64,000 nt of DNA from G025836975 sp040391135 (GCA_040391135.1 JBEBYL010000006.1:119528-183527); one strand, 5' to 3'; numbered from the stretch's first letter, positions 9,454-18,678 are shown. Program-made: numbers and translations. Notes: generated by a model from the sequence alone, not told the origin.

Positions 9454-10650
9454 CTAGGCCTGCGCTTTATCCAGGGCCTGCGCGATGTCGGCGGTCAGGT
9501 CGTCGGGGGATTCCAAGCCTATGTGCAGGCGGACGATGGCGTTGTCGCTGCGCTGCCAGTAGCCATGGGGCTGCAATGCGCCATGGTCGACCAGTTGGAC
9601 CAGGCTTTCAAAGCCGCCCCATGAAAAACCGATACCGAACAGGGTCAGGCTGTCGACGAAGCGGCGGGCGGCGGATGGGTTCAGCTTCAGTTCCACGGAC
9701 AGCATGCCGTTGGAGCCGGTGCAGTCGCGTTGCCAAAGGGCATGGCCCGGATCGCTGGCCAGCGCGGGATGGTAGATGCGCGCCACTTCGGAGCGACGGG
9801 CCAGGAAATCGCAGACCTTCAGCGCGTTTTCGGCGCTCTGGCGCATGCGGATGGGCAAGGTGCGCGCGCCGCGTATCGCCAGCCAGGCATCGTCGGCGCT
9901 GACGGAGTAGCCCATGGCGTAATGGGTATCGTTGAGGCGCTTGACGATGGCCGGATCCTTGGCCATGACGGCGCCCAGCATGAGATCGGAGTGGCCGCCC
10001 ACGTATTTGGTGCCCGCCACCACCGAGATATCGGCCCCCAGGTCCAGCGGCCGATAGACATAGCCCGATCCCCAGGTGTTGTCGGCGATCAGGATGAGAT
10101 TGTGCTTGCGGGCATAGTCGGCCAAGGCGGGGATATCGAGCATCTCGAACAGCAGCGATCCGGGCGATTCTATGTACAGGACGCGGGTGTTCGCACGCCG
10201 CTGCGCTTCCAGTTCGGACACGATGGCGCGGCAATAGGACACGCCGATATTCATGCGCGTCAATACGGTCTTGTCCAGATAGCGCACCGGCCCATAGGCG
10301 CAGTCGGCGATCAGCACATGATCGTTGGCATTCAGGACGCCCAGCAGCGCCAGGGTGATGGCGCCCATTCCGGACGAGGCCAGGAAGGCGCGCTCGGCGC
10401 CTTCCAATTCGCAGAAGATTTCTTCCAGGGCCGCATGGGTGTCCATCCCCACACGCCCGTAGGTAACGCTACGCTCGCCTTTGGCCTTGCCCGCCTGAGC
10501 CCGGTCAAGCACATCCAGATTCTGGAAGCGCACCGTGCTGGTTCGCATGGAAGGCAGCGCCACGGGAGCCGACCCGGTCGCGGGGTCGAACGGGGCGATG
10601 CCGGTGTGCTGTAACAGGGTATCCAGGTGTGCGCTTGCGTTTTTGGCCAT
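9454..10650 (-). CDS. metC: Cystathionine beta-lyase (Cys/Met metabolism PLP enzyme)
   Basis: PLP-dependent C-S lyase of the Cys/Met metabolism family, 398 aa, predicted to split cystathionine into homocysteine, pyruvate and ammonia in methionine synthesis. The PLP lysine is K215 in VVAGTKYVGGHSD. The upstream SSGMGA loop (about 93-97) binds the phosphate and ADNTWGSG (about 189-196) carries the PLP-ring aspartate. The family also holds cystathionine gamma-synthases and gamma-lyases. The Trp in the DNTWG motif and overall similarity favour beta-lyase. It is divergent from the LysE exporter gene, with 65 bases between starts. Confidence 0.88.
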   Translation of the reverse strand: MAKNASAHLDTLLQHTGIAPFDPATGSAPVALPSMRTSTVRFQNLDVLDRAQAGKAKGERSVTYGRVGMDTHAALEEIFCELEGAERAFLASSGMGAITLALLGVLNANDHVLIADCAYGPVRYLDKTVLTRMNIGVSYCRAIVSELEAQRRANTRVLYIESPGSLLFEMLDIPALADYARKHNLILIADNTWGSGYVYRPLDLGADISVVAGTKYVGGHSDLMLGAVMAKDPAIVKRLNDTHYAMGYSVSADDAWLAIRGARTLPIRMRQSAENALKVCDFLARRSEVARIYHPALASDPGHALWQRDCTGSNGMLSVELKLNPSAARRFVDSLTLFGIGFSWGGFESLVQLVDHGALQPHGYWQRSDNAIVRLHIGLESPDDLTADIAQALDKAQA

Positions 10651-10715
10651 GGTTGATCATCAATGAGCGTTAGAATTTCAAGTCTCGATAATAATGTATC
10701 TTGCCCCCGCCCATC

Positions 10716-11345
10716 ATGCTGACCTACGACGTAGCGCTTTCTTTCTTCGGCATCGCCGTGTTGCTGGCCTTGGCGCCGGGCCCGGACAATCTGTTCGTGC
10801 TGATGCAGTCGGCCATGTGGGGCCGCAGGTCGGGGATGTTCGTCGTGCTCGGATTGTGCACCGGCCTGATCGGCCATACCCTGGCGGTGGCCGTGGGCCT
10901 GGCGGCTGTCTTTGCCGCCTCCGAGGCCGCCTTCACCGCGCTTAAGCTGGCCGGCGCGATATACCTGCTTTATCTGGCCTGGGGCGCTTTCCGCGCCCAG
11001 GGCGGCGATAGCGCCGGCAATGAGAAACCGCTGCGGCAAGGCAGTGCCCAGCTCTATCGGCGCGGCATCGTCATGAATCTGACCAATCCCAAGGTATCGC
11101 TGTTTTTCCTGGCTTTTTTGCCACAATTCGCATCGGCGGAACGTGGCTCCGTAGCAATGCAAACACTGGCCTTGGGGGCACTGTTCATGCTGGCAACATT
11201 GCTTGTGTTCGGTGCGCTGGCGTGGTTCTCTGGAGCCGTAGGTGAAAAGATGCAGGCGTCACCTGGCTGGCAACGCCTGCTGAACCGTGCCGCAGGCATT
11301 GTCTTTCTTGGTTTGGCAGTGAAACTGGCGATGTCCCAGCGCTAG
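10716..11345 (+). CDS. LysE/RhtB-family amino-acid exporter
   Basis: Inner-membrane exporter of 209 aa with about six membrane helices. It opens with the family motif LALAPGPDNLFVL near residue 20 and has the conserved MNLTNPKVSLFFLAFLPQF near the middle. The ATG at 10716 (MLTYDVALSFFG) is chosen over a TTG five codons upstream because it puts the first helix in the usual place. Related proteins export homoserine, threonine, lysine or other small solutes. Divergence from metC hints at a sulfur or amino-acid link, but the substrate is not shown. It ends only 7 bases from the end of the convergent biotin carboxylase gene. Confidence 0.9.
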   Translation: MLTYDVALSFFGIAVLLALAPGPDNLFVLMQSAMWGRRSGMFVVLGLCTGLIGHTLAVAVGLAAVFAASEAAFTALKLAGAIYLLYLAWGAFRAQGGDSAGNEKPLRQGSAQLYRRGIVMNLTNPKVSLFFLAFLPQFASAERGSVAMQTLALGALFMLATLLVFGALAWFSGAVGEKMQASPGWQRLLNRAAGIVFLGLAVKLAMSQR

Positions 11346-11352
11346 TTTCAAA

Positions 11353-12702
11353 TTACCTGAATGAATCCTCGACGTAGCGGGTATGCACCTTACCGAGCCG
11401 AAACTGTTCGTCGGCAAGCAAGCGTTGGTGAAAACTGGCCGTGGTGCAGACCCCATCCACGACCAGTTCACCCAGAGCTCTCCGCATACGATTGATAGCC
11501 TCATCTCGGGTACTGCCCCAGCAGATGAGCTTGCCGAGTAACGAGTCATAAAACGGTGGGATGTCATAGCCGGTAAACAAGTGGCTGTCGACGCGCACTC
11601 CCGGTCCACCTGGGGCGTGATATTGACCGACCCGCCCGGGATTGGGCATAAAACCGTTCGCCGGATCTTCTGCATTGATCCGGCACTCGATAGCATGCCC
11701 CCGTAGTTTGATGTCGTCTTGCACCAAACTTAAGGGCTGGCCAGCAGCGATCAATATTTGTTGCTTAACCAGGTCTACGCCAGTCACCATTTCAGTTACC
11801 GGATGTTCGACCTGTATGCGCGTGTTCATTTCCATGAAATAGAACTCGCCCGCCGCCTCGTCGAGGATGCATTCGATGGTACCCGCACTGGTGTAACCGA
11901 CATGCGATGCGAGCTTGACGGCAGCTGCTCCAATCTTCGCCCGCAACGCCTCATCAAGAACGGGCGAAGGACTTTCTTCGATCAGCTTCTGATTACGCCG
12001 CTGAGTAGAGCAATCGCGTTCGCCAAGATGCAAAACGCGATTGCCATCGCCCAGTATCTGAATTTCGATATGGCGCACTTCCGACAGAAAGCGTTCCGCA
12101 TACATCGCACCGTTGCCGAATGCGGTCCTGGCTTCGCGCGAAGCATCATTGAAGGCGCGTTCTAGCTCTGCCGGCTCGCGAACAACACGCATCCCACGGC
12201 CCCCGCCACCCGCTACGGCCTTGAGCAATAAAGGATAGCCTATCCGCTGCCCGACGAGCTTGGCCTCTTCTACGGTATCGATAACACCGTCCGACCCAGG
12301 AGTCGTGGGTACACCTGCCTCCTTGGCCAGTTGCCGCGCAACCGCCTTGTCTCCCATTCGGCGGATGACCGCTCCAGATGGACCGATAAAGTTAATGCCT
12401 TGCTGAACGCAGGTGTCGGCGAAGTCCGCGTTCTCGGACAAAAACCCATAGCCCGGATGTATGGCGTCCGCTTTGAACGCCAGTGCGGCTCCAATCAGCG
12501 CCTGCACATTCAAATAACTTTCGGAGGCACGTGGGTAGCCAATGCATACCGCGCGATCCGCCATCTGGACAGGAAGAGAATCCTTGTCCGCCTGGGAATA
12601 GGCCTGGACGGTCTCAATGCCCAGCTCGCGGCATGCGCGAATGATGCGCAGCGCAATTTCGCCGCGGTTGGCGATAAGTACCCGACGAATTTCTCTGCCC
12701 AT
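11353..12702 (-). CDS. Biotin carboxylase subunit (AccC-like) of an unassigned carboxylase
   Basis: Stand-alone biotin carboxylase (449 aa) that uses ATP and bicarbonate to carboxylate a biotin carrier. It has the N-terminal MGREIRRVLIANRGEIALR start, the ATP-grasp glycine loop (AGGGGRGMRVV) near residue 165 and the EMNTRIQVEHPVTE active-site strand near 290. It has no attached biotin domain. It is the last gene of a minus-strand operon, 14 bases after the thiolase-like gene, and its carrier (16428-16922) is the first gene of the same operon. Because it sits among catabolic genes it is probably not the housekeeping acetyl-CoA carboxylase subunit. Confidence 0.93.
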   Translation of the reverse strand: MGREIRRVLIANRGEIALRIIRACRELGIETVQAYSQADKDSLPVQMADRAVCIGYPRASESYLNVQALIGAALAFKADAIHPGYGFLSENADFADTCVQQGINFIGPSGAVIRRMGDKAVARQLAKEAGVPTTPGSDGVIDTVEEAKLVGQRIGYPLLLKAVAGGGGRGMRVVREPAELERAFNDASREARTAFGNGAMYAERFLSEVRHIEIQILGDGNRVLHLGERDCSTQRRNQKLIEESPSPVLDEALRAKIGAAAVKLASHVGYTSAGTIECILDEAAGEFYFMEMNTRIQVEHPVTEMVTGVDLVKQQILIAAGQPLSLVQDDIKLRGHAIECRINAEDPANGFMPNPGRVGQYHAPGGPGVRVDSHLFTGYDIPPFYDSLLGKLICWGSTRDEAINRMRRALGELVVDGVCTTASFHQRLLADEQFRLGKVHTRYVEDSFR

Positions 12703-12716
12703 ATCCTGTCTTTCCT

Positions 12717-13871
12717 TTAAACCGTAGACTCGGTACCCAGCAGCACCGTCGACTCACTGGACAATACCGCACCGTTACCGTGCGCCAACGCCACTTCACA
12801 ACCCGGCACCTGACGATCTTCGCTCTCGCCACGAAGCTGCCTGACCGCCTCAATCAGCAACAACAACCCGTACATACCAGGATGGCAGTACGAAAGACCA
12901 CCGCCATTCGTGTTCACCGGAAAAGCACCGCCCGGAGCAATACGCCCATCGGACACGAACGCGCCGCCCTCACCCTTCTTGCAAAAACCAAGATCTTCCA
13001 GGAACAAGATCGTGCAAATGGTGAAAGCGTCGTATAGCTGCGCAACGTCGACATCACTAGGCCTCAGGCCCGCCATGGCATAGGCGCGTGCGCCAGACTC
13101 TGCAGCACCTGTCACGGTGAAGTCCGGCATGGAGGCGATGTGTCTATGACTGATGGCATCACCGTGTCCCAAAACGTAAACCGGTTTCTTGCGCAGCCCA
13201 CGCGCCCGTCGTGCAGATGTCACGATCAGCGCTCCCCCACCATCCGTAACGAGACAGCAGTCCCTGATGCTCAACGGACTGCTGATCATGGGCGAGTCGA
13301 GGACGTCTTGTACCGTTAAGGGGCCTTGCTCCCATGCCTTGGGGTTCATCTGCGCCCAGGCGCGGGCCGCAACGGCAACTTCCGCCAGGTTCTCTCGGGT
13401 TGTGCCGAATTCAAACATGTGGCGGGACGCTGCCATGGCGTAGGCATTGAGAGGGAACCTGGGGCGATATGGCGCGTCGTACGGAGACAGCTCCTGCGGC
13501 GCCGCTTTACTACGACCAATACTGCGTTGGTTGCTGCCGTAGGCAACCAACGCAACCTCACAAAGCCCGGCGTCGATCGCCGCCATCGCGTGTCCAAGGT
13601 GAGAAAGAAAAGATGAACCACCAATGCTTGTGCCGTCAATATAGACCGGATGCAGGCCCAAGTATTCGCACAAGCTTAGCGTGCCAAATAACAGCTGTGT
13701 TGTCGCGGTGAAAACCCCGTCAATGTCCTTCAGTTCAAGACCGCAATCATCCAAGGCCCGGCGGGTAGCCTGAGCCATAAGATCGACTGGCGTCACGCCC
13801 GGCGCACATTGCCCTAAATCAGATTCAGCAGCACCGACTATAGCGATACTGCCTCGTAGTGAATGGCTCAT
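12717..13871 (-). CDS. Thiolase-like protein lacking the usual catalytic cysteine (SCP2/Ltp2-like)
   Basis: A 384-residue thiolase-fold protein of the lipid-transfer/SCP2 group. At the position of the nucleophilic Cys the sequence reads DGTSIGGSSFLSHLG, with no Cys. The C-terminal catalytic region is NTNGGGLSYCHPGMYG, so the His is kept. The start overlaps the DUF35 gene by 4 bases (ATGA). Such pairs are known: Ltp2-type steroid aldolases are thiolase folds without the Cys that need a DUF35 partner and do retro-aldol cleavage of acyl-CoAs. I infer a carbon-carbon lyase or aldolase more readily than a true thiolase. The substrate is unknown. Confidence 0.85.
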   Translation of the reverse strand: MSHSLRGSIAIVGAAESDLGQCAPGVTPVDLMAQATRRALDDCGLELKDIDGVFTATTQLLFGTLSLCEYLGLHPVYIDGTSIGGSSFLSHLGHAMAAIDAGLCEVALVAYGSNQRSIGRSKAAPQELSPYDAPYRPRFPLNAYAMAASRHMFEFGTTRENLAEVAVAARAWAQMNPKAWEQGPLTVQDVLDSPMISSPLSIRDCCLVTDGGGALIVTSARRARGLRKKPVYVLGHGDAISHRHIASMPDFTVTGAAESGARAYAMAGLRPSDVDVAQLYDAFTICTILFLEDLGFCKKGEGGAFVSDGRIAPGGAFPVNTNGGGLSYCHPGMYGLLLLIEAVRQLRGESEDRQVPGCEVALAHGNGAVLSSESTVLLGTESTV

Positions 13872-14257
13872 GCGGCGACTCCTGTCGGATGAAACACCGG
13901 ATAGGGAGCACCATCGCAATTAGCACGACGAAACCTCACCATCACTCGCAGGCCGATTTGAACATCTCGGGCATCGATCCCTTCCACCGTACTGAGCATA
14001 CGGAAGCCCTCGTCCAACTGTATAACGGCAACGTTATACGGTTCTTCGTCCCTTTGCATGACGGCGGTGCTTGCATAAACCGTTCCTTGACCCGCGCTGA
14101 TTCTCCATTCCAGGTTGGTGCTGCCCGAGCCAGGCGCGATAACTCGTGGATAGAACACTGCCTGACCATCGTCAGGGCAAAACTGATAGGCCAACTCGCC
14201 ATTCTCGCAATAAGCCAGCCACTGAGCATAGGGAGAAGTCTTAATGCCCGCTTGCAT
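13868..14257 (-). CDS. DUF35 OB-fold protein, partner of the thiolase-like enzyme
   Basis: A 129-residue protein of the DUF35 (Zn-ribbon plus OB-fold acyl-CoA-binding) family. The OB-fold part is clear (about residues 48-125). The N-terminal rubredoxin-like knuckle is degraded: where the family has two CxxC pairs, only C27 in FCPDDG remains and the second pair is replaced by VIAPG. It overlaps the thiolase-like gene by 4 bases and the acyl-CoA ligase gene by 1 base, so all three are translationally coupled. In characterised cases DUF35 proteins form obligate complexes with thiolase-fold enzymes. Confidence 0.82.
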   Translation of the reverse strand: MQAGIKTSPYAQWLAYCENGELAYQFCPDDGQAVFYPRVIAPGSGSTNLEWRISAGQGTVYASTAVMQRDEEPYNVAVIQLDEGFRMLSTVEGIDARDVQIGLRVMVRFRRANCDGAPYPVFHPTGVAA

Positions 14258-16392
14258 TACGATCTCGACTTATCAAGGATTACCAAGGCGTCTGCAGCGA
14301 CCACTCCCAAGCCTTCCGATCGCACAAACAATGGGTTGATGTCGATTTCCGCAATACTGTCGGCATGGTCTGCGGCCAACCATGATAATCGCGACAGGAC
14401 GCCGGCTAGAGCATCGATATCCAGCGCAGGTTTTTCGCGATAGCCAGTCAGCAAGGCGGCGCTCTTGATCTGAAGGATCATCTCACGTCCCGTGCGCTCG
14501 TCGAATGGCGCAAATCGATGCACCACGTCGTGCAACAACTCGGTGAATATGCCGCCCAATCCGAAAACGACTGTTGGACCGAAGTAGGGATCGCGCACGG
14601 CGCCCAAGATCACCTCCAATCCACTGGCCATTTCTTGCAAGGAGACCCCCTCGATCTTCGCATCGGCTTTGAAGTGGGCTGCGGACGACACCATCTGGCG
14701 CACGACACCTTTGAGTTCATCCAGGTTCCCAATATTGACCCGGACGGCACCGGCTTCCGTTTTGTGGGGAAGGTCTGCGGACTCGAGCTTGGCCACTATG
14801 GGAAACGGAATCGGTTCTTTCCGTAGCGCAAGCACATCCTCTATTGAGAGCAGGACTTCGTCGACCACCGGAATCCCATAGGCGCTGAGCAACTTCTTGG
14901 ATGCGTGCTCGCCGAGCGTCCCGGTTTTTCCGACTAGCGCCAAATCCTGCCGGGCCACACTTCTGACTATGTCGCCGTCCGGTTGCTGCGCGCGATATCG
15001 ACGCGCATATTCCGCCAGTGCGGCGGCGCTCTTGGCCGCCCGCCCTGGTGTAGAGTACACCGCAAGATTGCCGCGGTAAAATTCTGCCATCGCTGCGTCG
15101 GCTCGACCGGGCGGCGCACTGGACGCCACGAAAATGGGCTTATCCGTGGTCTGCGATACCGCAACCAGCTCACTGGCTATCTTCTCGGCAAGCGCCCCTT
15201 CGACCGAGGCCAGCACCACAATGAGTTGGTCGGCACCAGGGTCGCGAGCCACAACGCTCAGTACCTTATTAAAAACACTTGTGTCATTGAAAACTTGGGC
15301 CGTTACGTCGATCGGATTCGCAAATGAACTAAAAGAAGGAAGCAGTGCGCCCAGCTCCTGCATGGTGGTGTCCGAGAGCTGAGGCAGCTTTAGGCCAAGT
15401 CCTTCGCATCTATCGGCAAGCAACACACCGGCGCCGCCCGACACGGACACCACGGCAACATTATTGCCTTTTGGTAGGCGATGCATGCTAAAGGCGCGCG
15501 AAAGATCGACCAGGTCATCAACGTCGTTCACTTCAACAAATGCGCCTTCTCTGAAGGCCGCACGGTAAAGCTCGTAACCCGCGCTCAAGTTGGCGGTATG
15601 TGAGGCGGCAGCTTGCCGACCTGCTTCTGAATTGCCCACTTTCCAAACCAGTATCGGCTTGTTCGCACGCAAGGCACGCTTGCCGGCATCGATAAGACGA
15701 CGTCCATCGTCTACGCCCTCCAGATAAGTTGCAATGATATCGGTGTCGTCACGTTCGATGAATGCGTCGATCAAGTTCAGCGCGCCAATGTCGGCTTCGT
15801 TGCCCGTTGAGATGACGTAGTTGAACTTGATGCCCTGGGCCTCGGACAGGCCCATCACCGCAAATCCGAATCCACCTGACTGGGTGATCATTGCGATGCG
15901 TCCACCTTCGGGATGACGGTACATAAAAGGCGCACCAAACCCACAAAACAGGTTGTTGATAGGACCCAATATGCCTTGGGAGTTGGGGCCAATAATCCTG
16001 ACCCCGCTCTCACGCAAGGCGGCGTCCAGCTCATCCTGCAGGCCTTGGCCTTTTTCGCCGATCTCGCGAAAACCCGCCGACAAGACGACGGCAAAACCGA
16101 TGCCAGCAAAGCCGCACTGACGCAGTGTGTCGGGCACCATCCGGGCCGGTACACAGACCAAGGCGACATCGCAAGGCTGCGGAACCGAGGCTATGTCCTG
16201 ATAACACTTAAGCCCTTTAATCTCCTGGTACTTCGGATTGACCGGATAAATGTGGCCTGCGTAACCGAAGTCGGCGAGCGCACGGATGGGCTGGCCGCCT
16301 ATGCGATTCAGTTCCGCCGATGCGCCGATGATGGCAATTCCGCGCGGATTCAGCAGCCGTGCGTAATCCGCTGCCATGGTTGCAGTAGTCAT
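14257..16392 (-). CDS. NDP-forming acyl-CoA synthetase (fused alpha-beta, ADP-forming type)
   Basis: Activates a carboxylic acid to its CoA thioester with ATP, releasing ADP and phosphate. 711 aa in the bacterial fused order: CoA-binding Rossmann domain (about 12-140, RGIAIIGASAELNRIGG), succinyl-CoA-ligase-like flavodoxin domains (about 150-460) and a C-terminal ATP-grasp domain (about 490-705). The ATG at 16392 is chosen because the conserved domain begins 10 residues later. The longer upstream frame runs into the biotin-carrier gene. A 1-base overlap (TAATG) couples it to DUF35. The substrate cannot be read from sequence. Confidence 0.92.
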   Translation of the reverse strand: MTTATMAADYARLLNPRGIAIIGASAELNRIGGQPIRALADFGYAGHIYPVNPKYQEIKGLKCYQDIASVPQPCDVALVCVPARMVPDTLRQCGFAGIGFAVVLSAGFREIGEKGQGLQDELDAALRESGVRIIGPNSQGILGPINNLFCGFGAPFMYRHPEGGRIAMITQSGGFGFAVMGLSEAQGIKFNYVISTGNEADIGALNLIDAFIERDDTDIIATYLEGVDDGRRLIDAGKRALRANKPILVWKVGNSEAGRQAAASHTANLSAGYELYRAAFREGAFVEVNDVDDLVDLSRAFSMHRLPKGNNVAVVSVSGGAGVLLADRCEGLGLKLPQLSDTTMQELGALLPSFSSFANPIDVTAQVFNDTSVFNKVLSVVARDPGADQLIVVLASVEGALAEKIASELVAVSQTTDKPIFVASSAPPGRADAAMAEFYRGNLAVYSTPGRAAKSAAALAEYARRYRAQQPDGDIVRSVARQDLALVGKTGTLGEHASKKLLSAYGIPVVDEVLLSIEDVLALRKEPIPFPIVAKLESADLPHKTEAGAVRVNIGNLDELKGVVRQMVSSAAHFKADAKIEGVSLQEMASGLEVILGAVRDPYFGPTVVFGLGGIFTELLHDVVHRFAPFDERTGREMILQIKSAALLTGYREKPALDIDALAGVLSRLSWLAADHADSIAEIDINPLFVRSEGLGVVAADALVILDKSRS

Positions 16393-16427
16393 TCCGTCTC
16401 CATAAATCTTGGTTGATGCCCGACGCT

Positions 16428-16922
16428 TCAGGCTTTTGGATCGATAACGATAAGTGGTTGACCGAACTCCACTGGCTCTCCATCGCCTACCAGTATCTGT
16501 GTAACGACGCCTGCCGTCCCCGCTGCAATGGAATTCATCAGCTTCATGACTTCCAGAATGCACACAAGCGAATCGGACTCGACGCGCTGACCTACTGAGA
16601 CGAATGGTTCTACGCCCGGTTCGGACGCCCGGTAGAACGTTCCGACCATGGGTGACTTGATGATGACGGAGCCATCTGCAGGCAATGCCGGTGCTTTAGC
16701 GACGGCGGACTGCCTCACCTCTGGGGAAGCAGCGAGTTTAGTGACATCTTCCGCGATGACCGGTGGCTCGCCCTTTGCCGTGGTGGCCGAGCGCGTTCCA
16801 TGCTTTCTCAACTCAAGCTCGATATCGCCATACTTCAAGTGAAAATCTGAAAATTGCGTCGACTCTTCAACAAGTTGCAGTATTTCGAGCAAGTCTTGGT
16901 AGGTTAAATCCCGTTCAGCCAC
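16428..16922 (-). CDS. Biotin carboxyl carrier protein (AccB-like)
   Basis: A 164-residue biotin carrier. It has an N-terminal helical region like AccB (residues 1-40), a linker, and a C-terminal biotinyl domain (about 85-163) with the biotinylation motif EVMKLMN (Lys127). The start is GTG at 16922, supported by AAGGAG 6 bases before it. It is first in the minus-strand operon that ends with the matching biotin carboxylase. It shares the 259-bp divergent promoter region with the carboxyltransferase gene, which lacks its own biotin domain and presumably uses this carrier. Confidence 0.93.
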   Translation of the reverse strand: MAERDLTYQDLLEILQLVEESTQFSDFHLKYGDIELELRKHGTRSATTAKGEPPVIAEDVTKLAASPEVRQSAVAKAPALPADGSVIIKSPMVGTFYRASEPGVEPFVSVGQRVESDSLVCILEVMKLMNSIAAGTAGVVTQILVGDGEPVEFGQPLIVIDPKA

Positions 16923-16998
16923 GTTGGTCTCCTTTGGTCTTCCGAGGCAGATTAACTGAAAACAAAAATAGATTCAATCTTGTTTTTATGATTGATGC

Positions 16999-17035
16999 CA
17001 AAATAGTTGACTTAAAAGTCACAGCAATTTACATT
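16999..17035 (+). promoter_or_regulatory. Divergent promoter region with candidate GntR operator
   Basis: TTGACT (17007-17012) and TACATT (17030-17035) with a 17-base spacer form a sigma-70-like promoter reading toward the carboxyltransferase gene. Overlapping the -35 is CAAAATAGTTGAC (16999-17011), which also occurs, with one to three changes, in the promoters of both GntR genes (27798-27811 and 34956-34969, opposite orientation). A short dyad, TGACTT/AAGTCA around AA, lies at 17008-17021. Operator role is inferred. Confidence 0.5.
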
Positions 17036-17181
17036 GACTCTAAAACCAAGCGCGAGAGGTCATTCGAGCGCGTTCCAATACGACAAGAAACGTGATCGCG
17101 TTACCGGCAAAACCAGTTCGCTGCGATGCCCAGATACCGACCGCATAACGAGACAACGTCATCTCGCGAAGGAGGCAACTC

Positions 17182-18669
17182 GTGGTTCAAGAAAAAGCAT
17201 CTATGCACTCGCCCCAGCCGGTCCAGTTCGTCGATACAACGCTGCGTGATGCCCACCAGTCCCTATGGGCGACCCGAATGACAACACCAATGATGCTGCC
17301 TATGTGCGATACGCTGAATCGCGCCGGCTACGCTGCAATTGACTTGATGGGCATGGTGCAATTCGACGTTTGCGTTCGCTACCTGCGCGAAGACCCCTGG
17401 GAACGCATCCGTCTGGTCAAGGAACGAATTCCGGATGTCCCGCTCAAGGCCTATTTACGCTCCAAAAGCCTTATTGGCTTCGATGTCCTTCCCGATGACA
17501 TCAATGCCCTATGGGTGGAACGAATGATTGCTAACGGCATAGGAATGGTCTGCGCATTCGATGCATTGGCGGACCTGGACAACATTGTTCCCAACCTGCT
17601 CTTGGCAAAGAAACTGGGAGCAAAAACCTGCGGCGCGCTGGTTTTTTGCGAGAGTCCCGTACATACAAATGAATTCTTCGCGACAAAGGCGAAGGAGTTG
17701 GTCAACCGTGCCAATGTCGACTGGTTGATGATCAAGGACTCCGGCGGCCTGCTAACAGTGGATCGCATACGCACGCTGGTTCCCGCGCTACGCGCAGTGA
17801 TCGGTAATACACCGATAGAGCTCCACAGCCATTGCCTCACCGGGATCACTCCTCTGGTCTACCATGAAGGTGTGCGTTTGGGAGTCAACATTATTGACAC
17901 CTCCATATCGCCACTTTCCGACGGCCCGGCGCAACCCTCTACGCAAACCATGGTTCGAAATCTCCGTTCTATGGGGTACCGCGCAGACCTCGATCTTCCG
18001 TCAATCGAAGGCGTGGGTAAATACATAGAAGATTTGGCCCAATCTACGGGCATGCCACACGGTGTCCCCATGGCGTACGACGCCTTTCATTATCAGCATC
18101 AGATGCCAGGAGGCATGTTAACGAACCTCAAATCACAGCTTGCAACGGCAGGATTGGGGCATCGTTACGATGAAGTACTCGAAGAATGCGCGCGTATCCG
18201 AGCCGAACTTGCCTGGCCGATTATGGTCACGCCCTTTGCGCAGCTTGTCGGCACACAAGCAGTGCTGAACATCGTTCATGGCGAACGCTATCGCATTATT
18301 CCCGATGAGATCAAGAAGTATGTGCTGGGGCACTATGGAAAACTACTTGCCGAGGTAGAGCCGCAAGCGTTTGACCGCATCGTGCACAACGGCTCGGCCA
18401 AGATCAAGCACAAGCCAGAGGCACTGAAGCCTGCGGTCGATGCGTTACGCCGCAAGTACCCAAAAGCCAGCGACGAAGAGCGACTGCTGCGCTTTTGCCT
18501 AATTGGCGATCATGTCGACAAAGTCAAAGCGGCCGGCCCCATGCCTAAGCAATTCTCACTAGAACATCCACTTACCATGCTGATCAAGGAAATGTCATCA
18601 CGCCGGGGATGGCACCACATCAGCGTCAAAAAATCCAAGCTTGACCTCACCATCCAATCTGCAGAATAA
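17182..18669 (+). CDS. OadA/PycB-type carboxyltransferase with altered substrate motif
   Basis: A 495-residue TIM-barrel carboxyltransferase of the pyruvate carboxylase/oxaloacetate decarboxylase class, without the C-terminal biotin domain many relatives carry. GTG start at 17182 with GGAGG 6 bases upstream. The catalytic core is kept: FVDTTLRDAHQSLWATRM (metal Asp), MIKDSGGLL (the lysine that is carbamylated in the family) and the metal HxH in ELHSHCLTGI. Two substrate-side motifs differ: the usual RG(Q/A)N that holds pyruvate reads YLRSKSLIG (about residues 92-100), and the ESWGGATFD strand of OadA reads DLMGMVQFD. I therefore doubt that pyruvate is the substrate. Confidence 0.88.
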   Translation: MVQEKASMHSPQPVQFVDTTLRDAHQSLWATRMTTPMMLPMCDTLNRAGYAAIDLMGMVQFDVCVRYLREDPWERIRLVKERIPDVPLKAYLRSKSLIGFDVLPDDINALWVERMIANGIGMVCAFDALADLDNIVPNLLLAKKLGAKTCGALVFCESPVHTNEFFATKAKELVNRANVDWLMIKDSGGLLTVDRIRTLVPALRAVIGNTPIELHSHCLTGITPLVYHEGVRLGVNIIDTSISPLSDGPAQPSTQTMVRNLRSMGYRADLDLPSIEGVGKYIEDLAQSTGMPHGVPMAYDAFHYQHQMPGGMLTNLKSQLATAGLGHRYDEVLEECARIRAELAWPIMVTPFAQLVGTQAVLNIVHGERYRIIPDEIKKYVLGHYGKLLAEVEPQAFDRIVHNGSAKIKHKPEALKPAVDALRRKYPKASDEERLLRFCLIGDHVDKVKAAGPMPKQFSLEHPLTMLIKEMSSRRGWHHISVKKSKLDLTIQSAE

Positions 18670-18678
18670 GGCTGAGAC

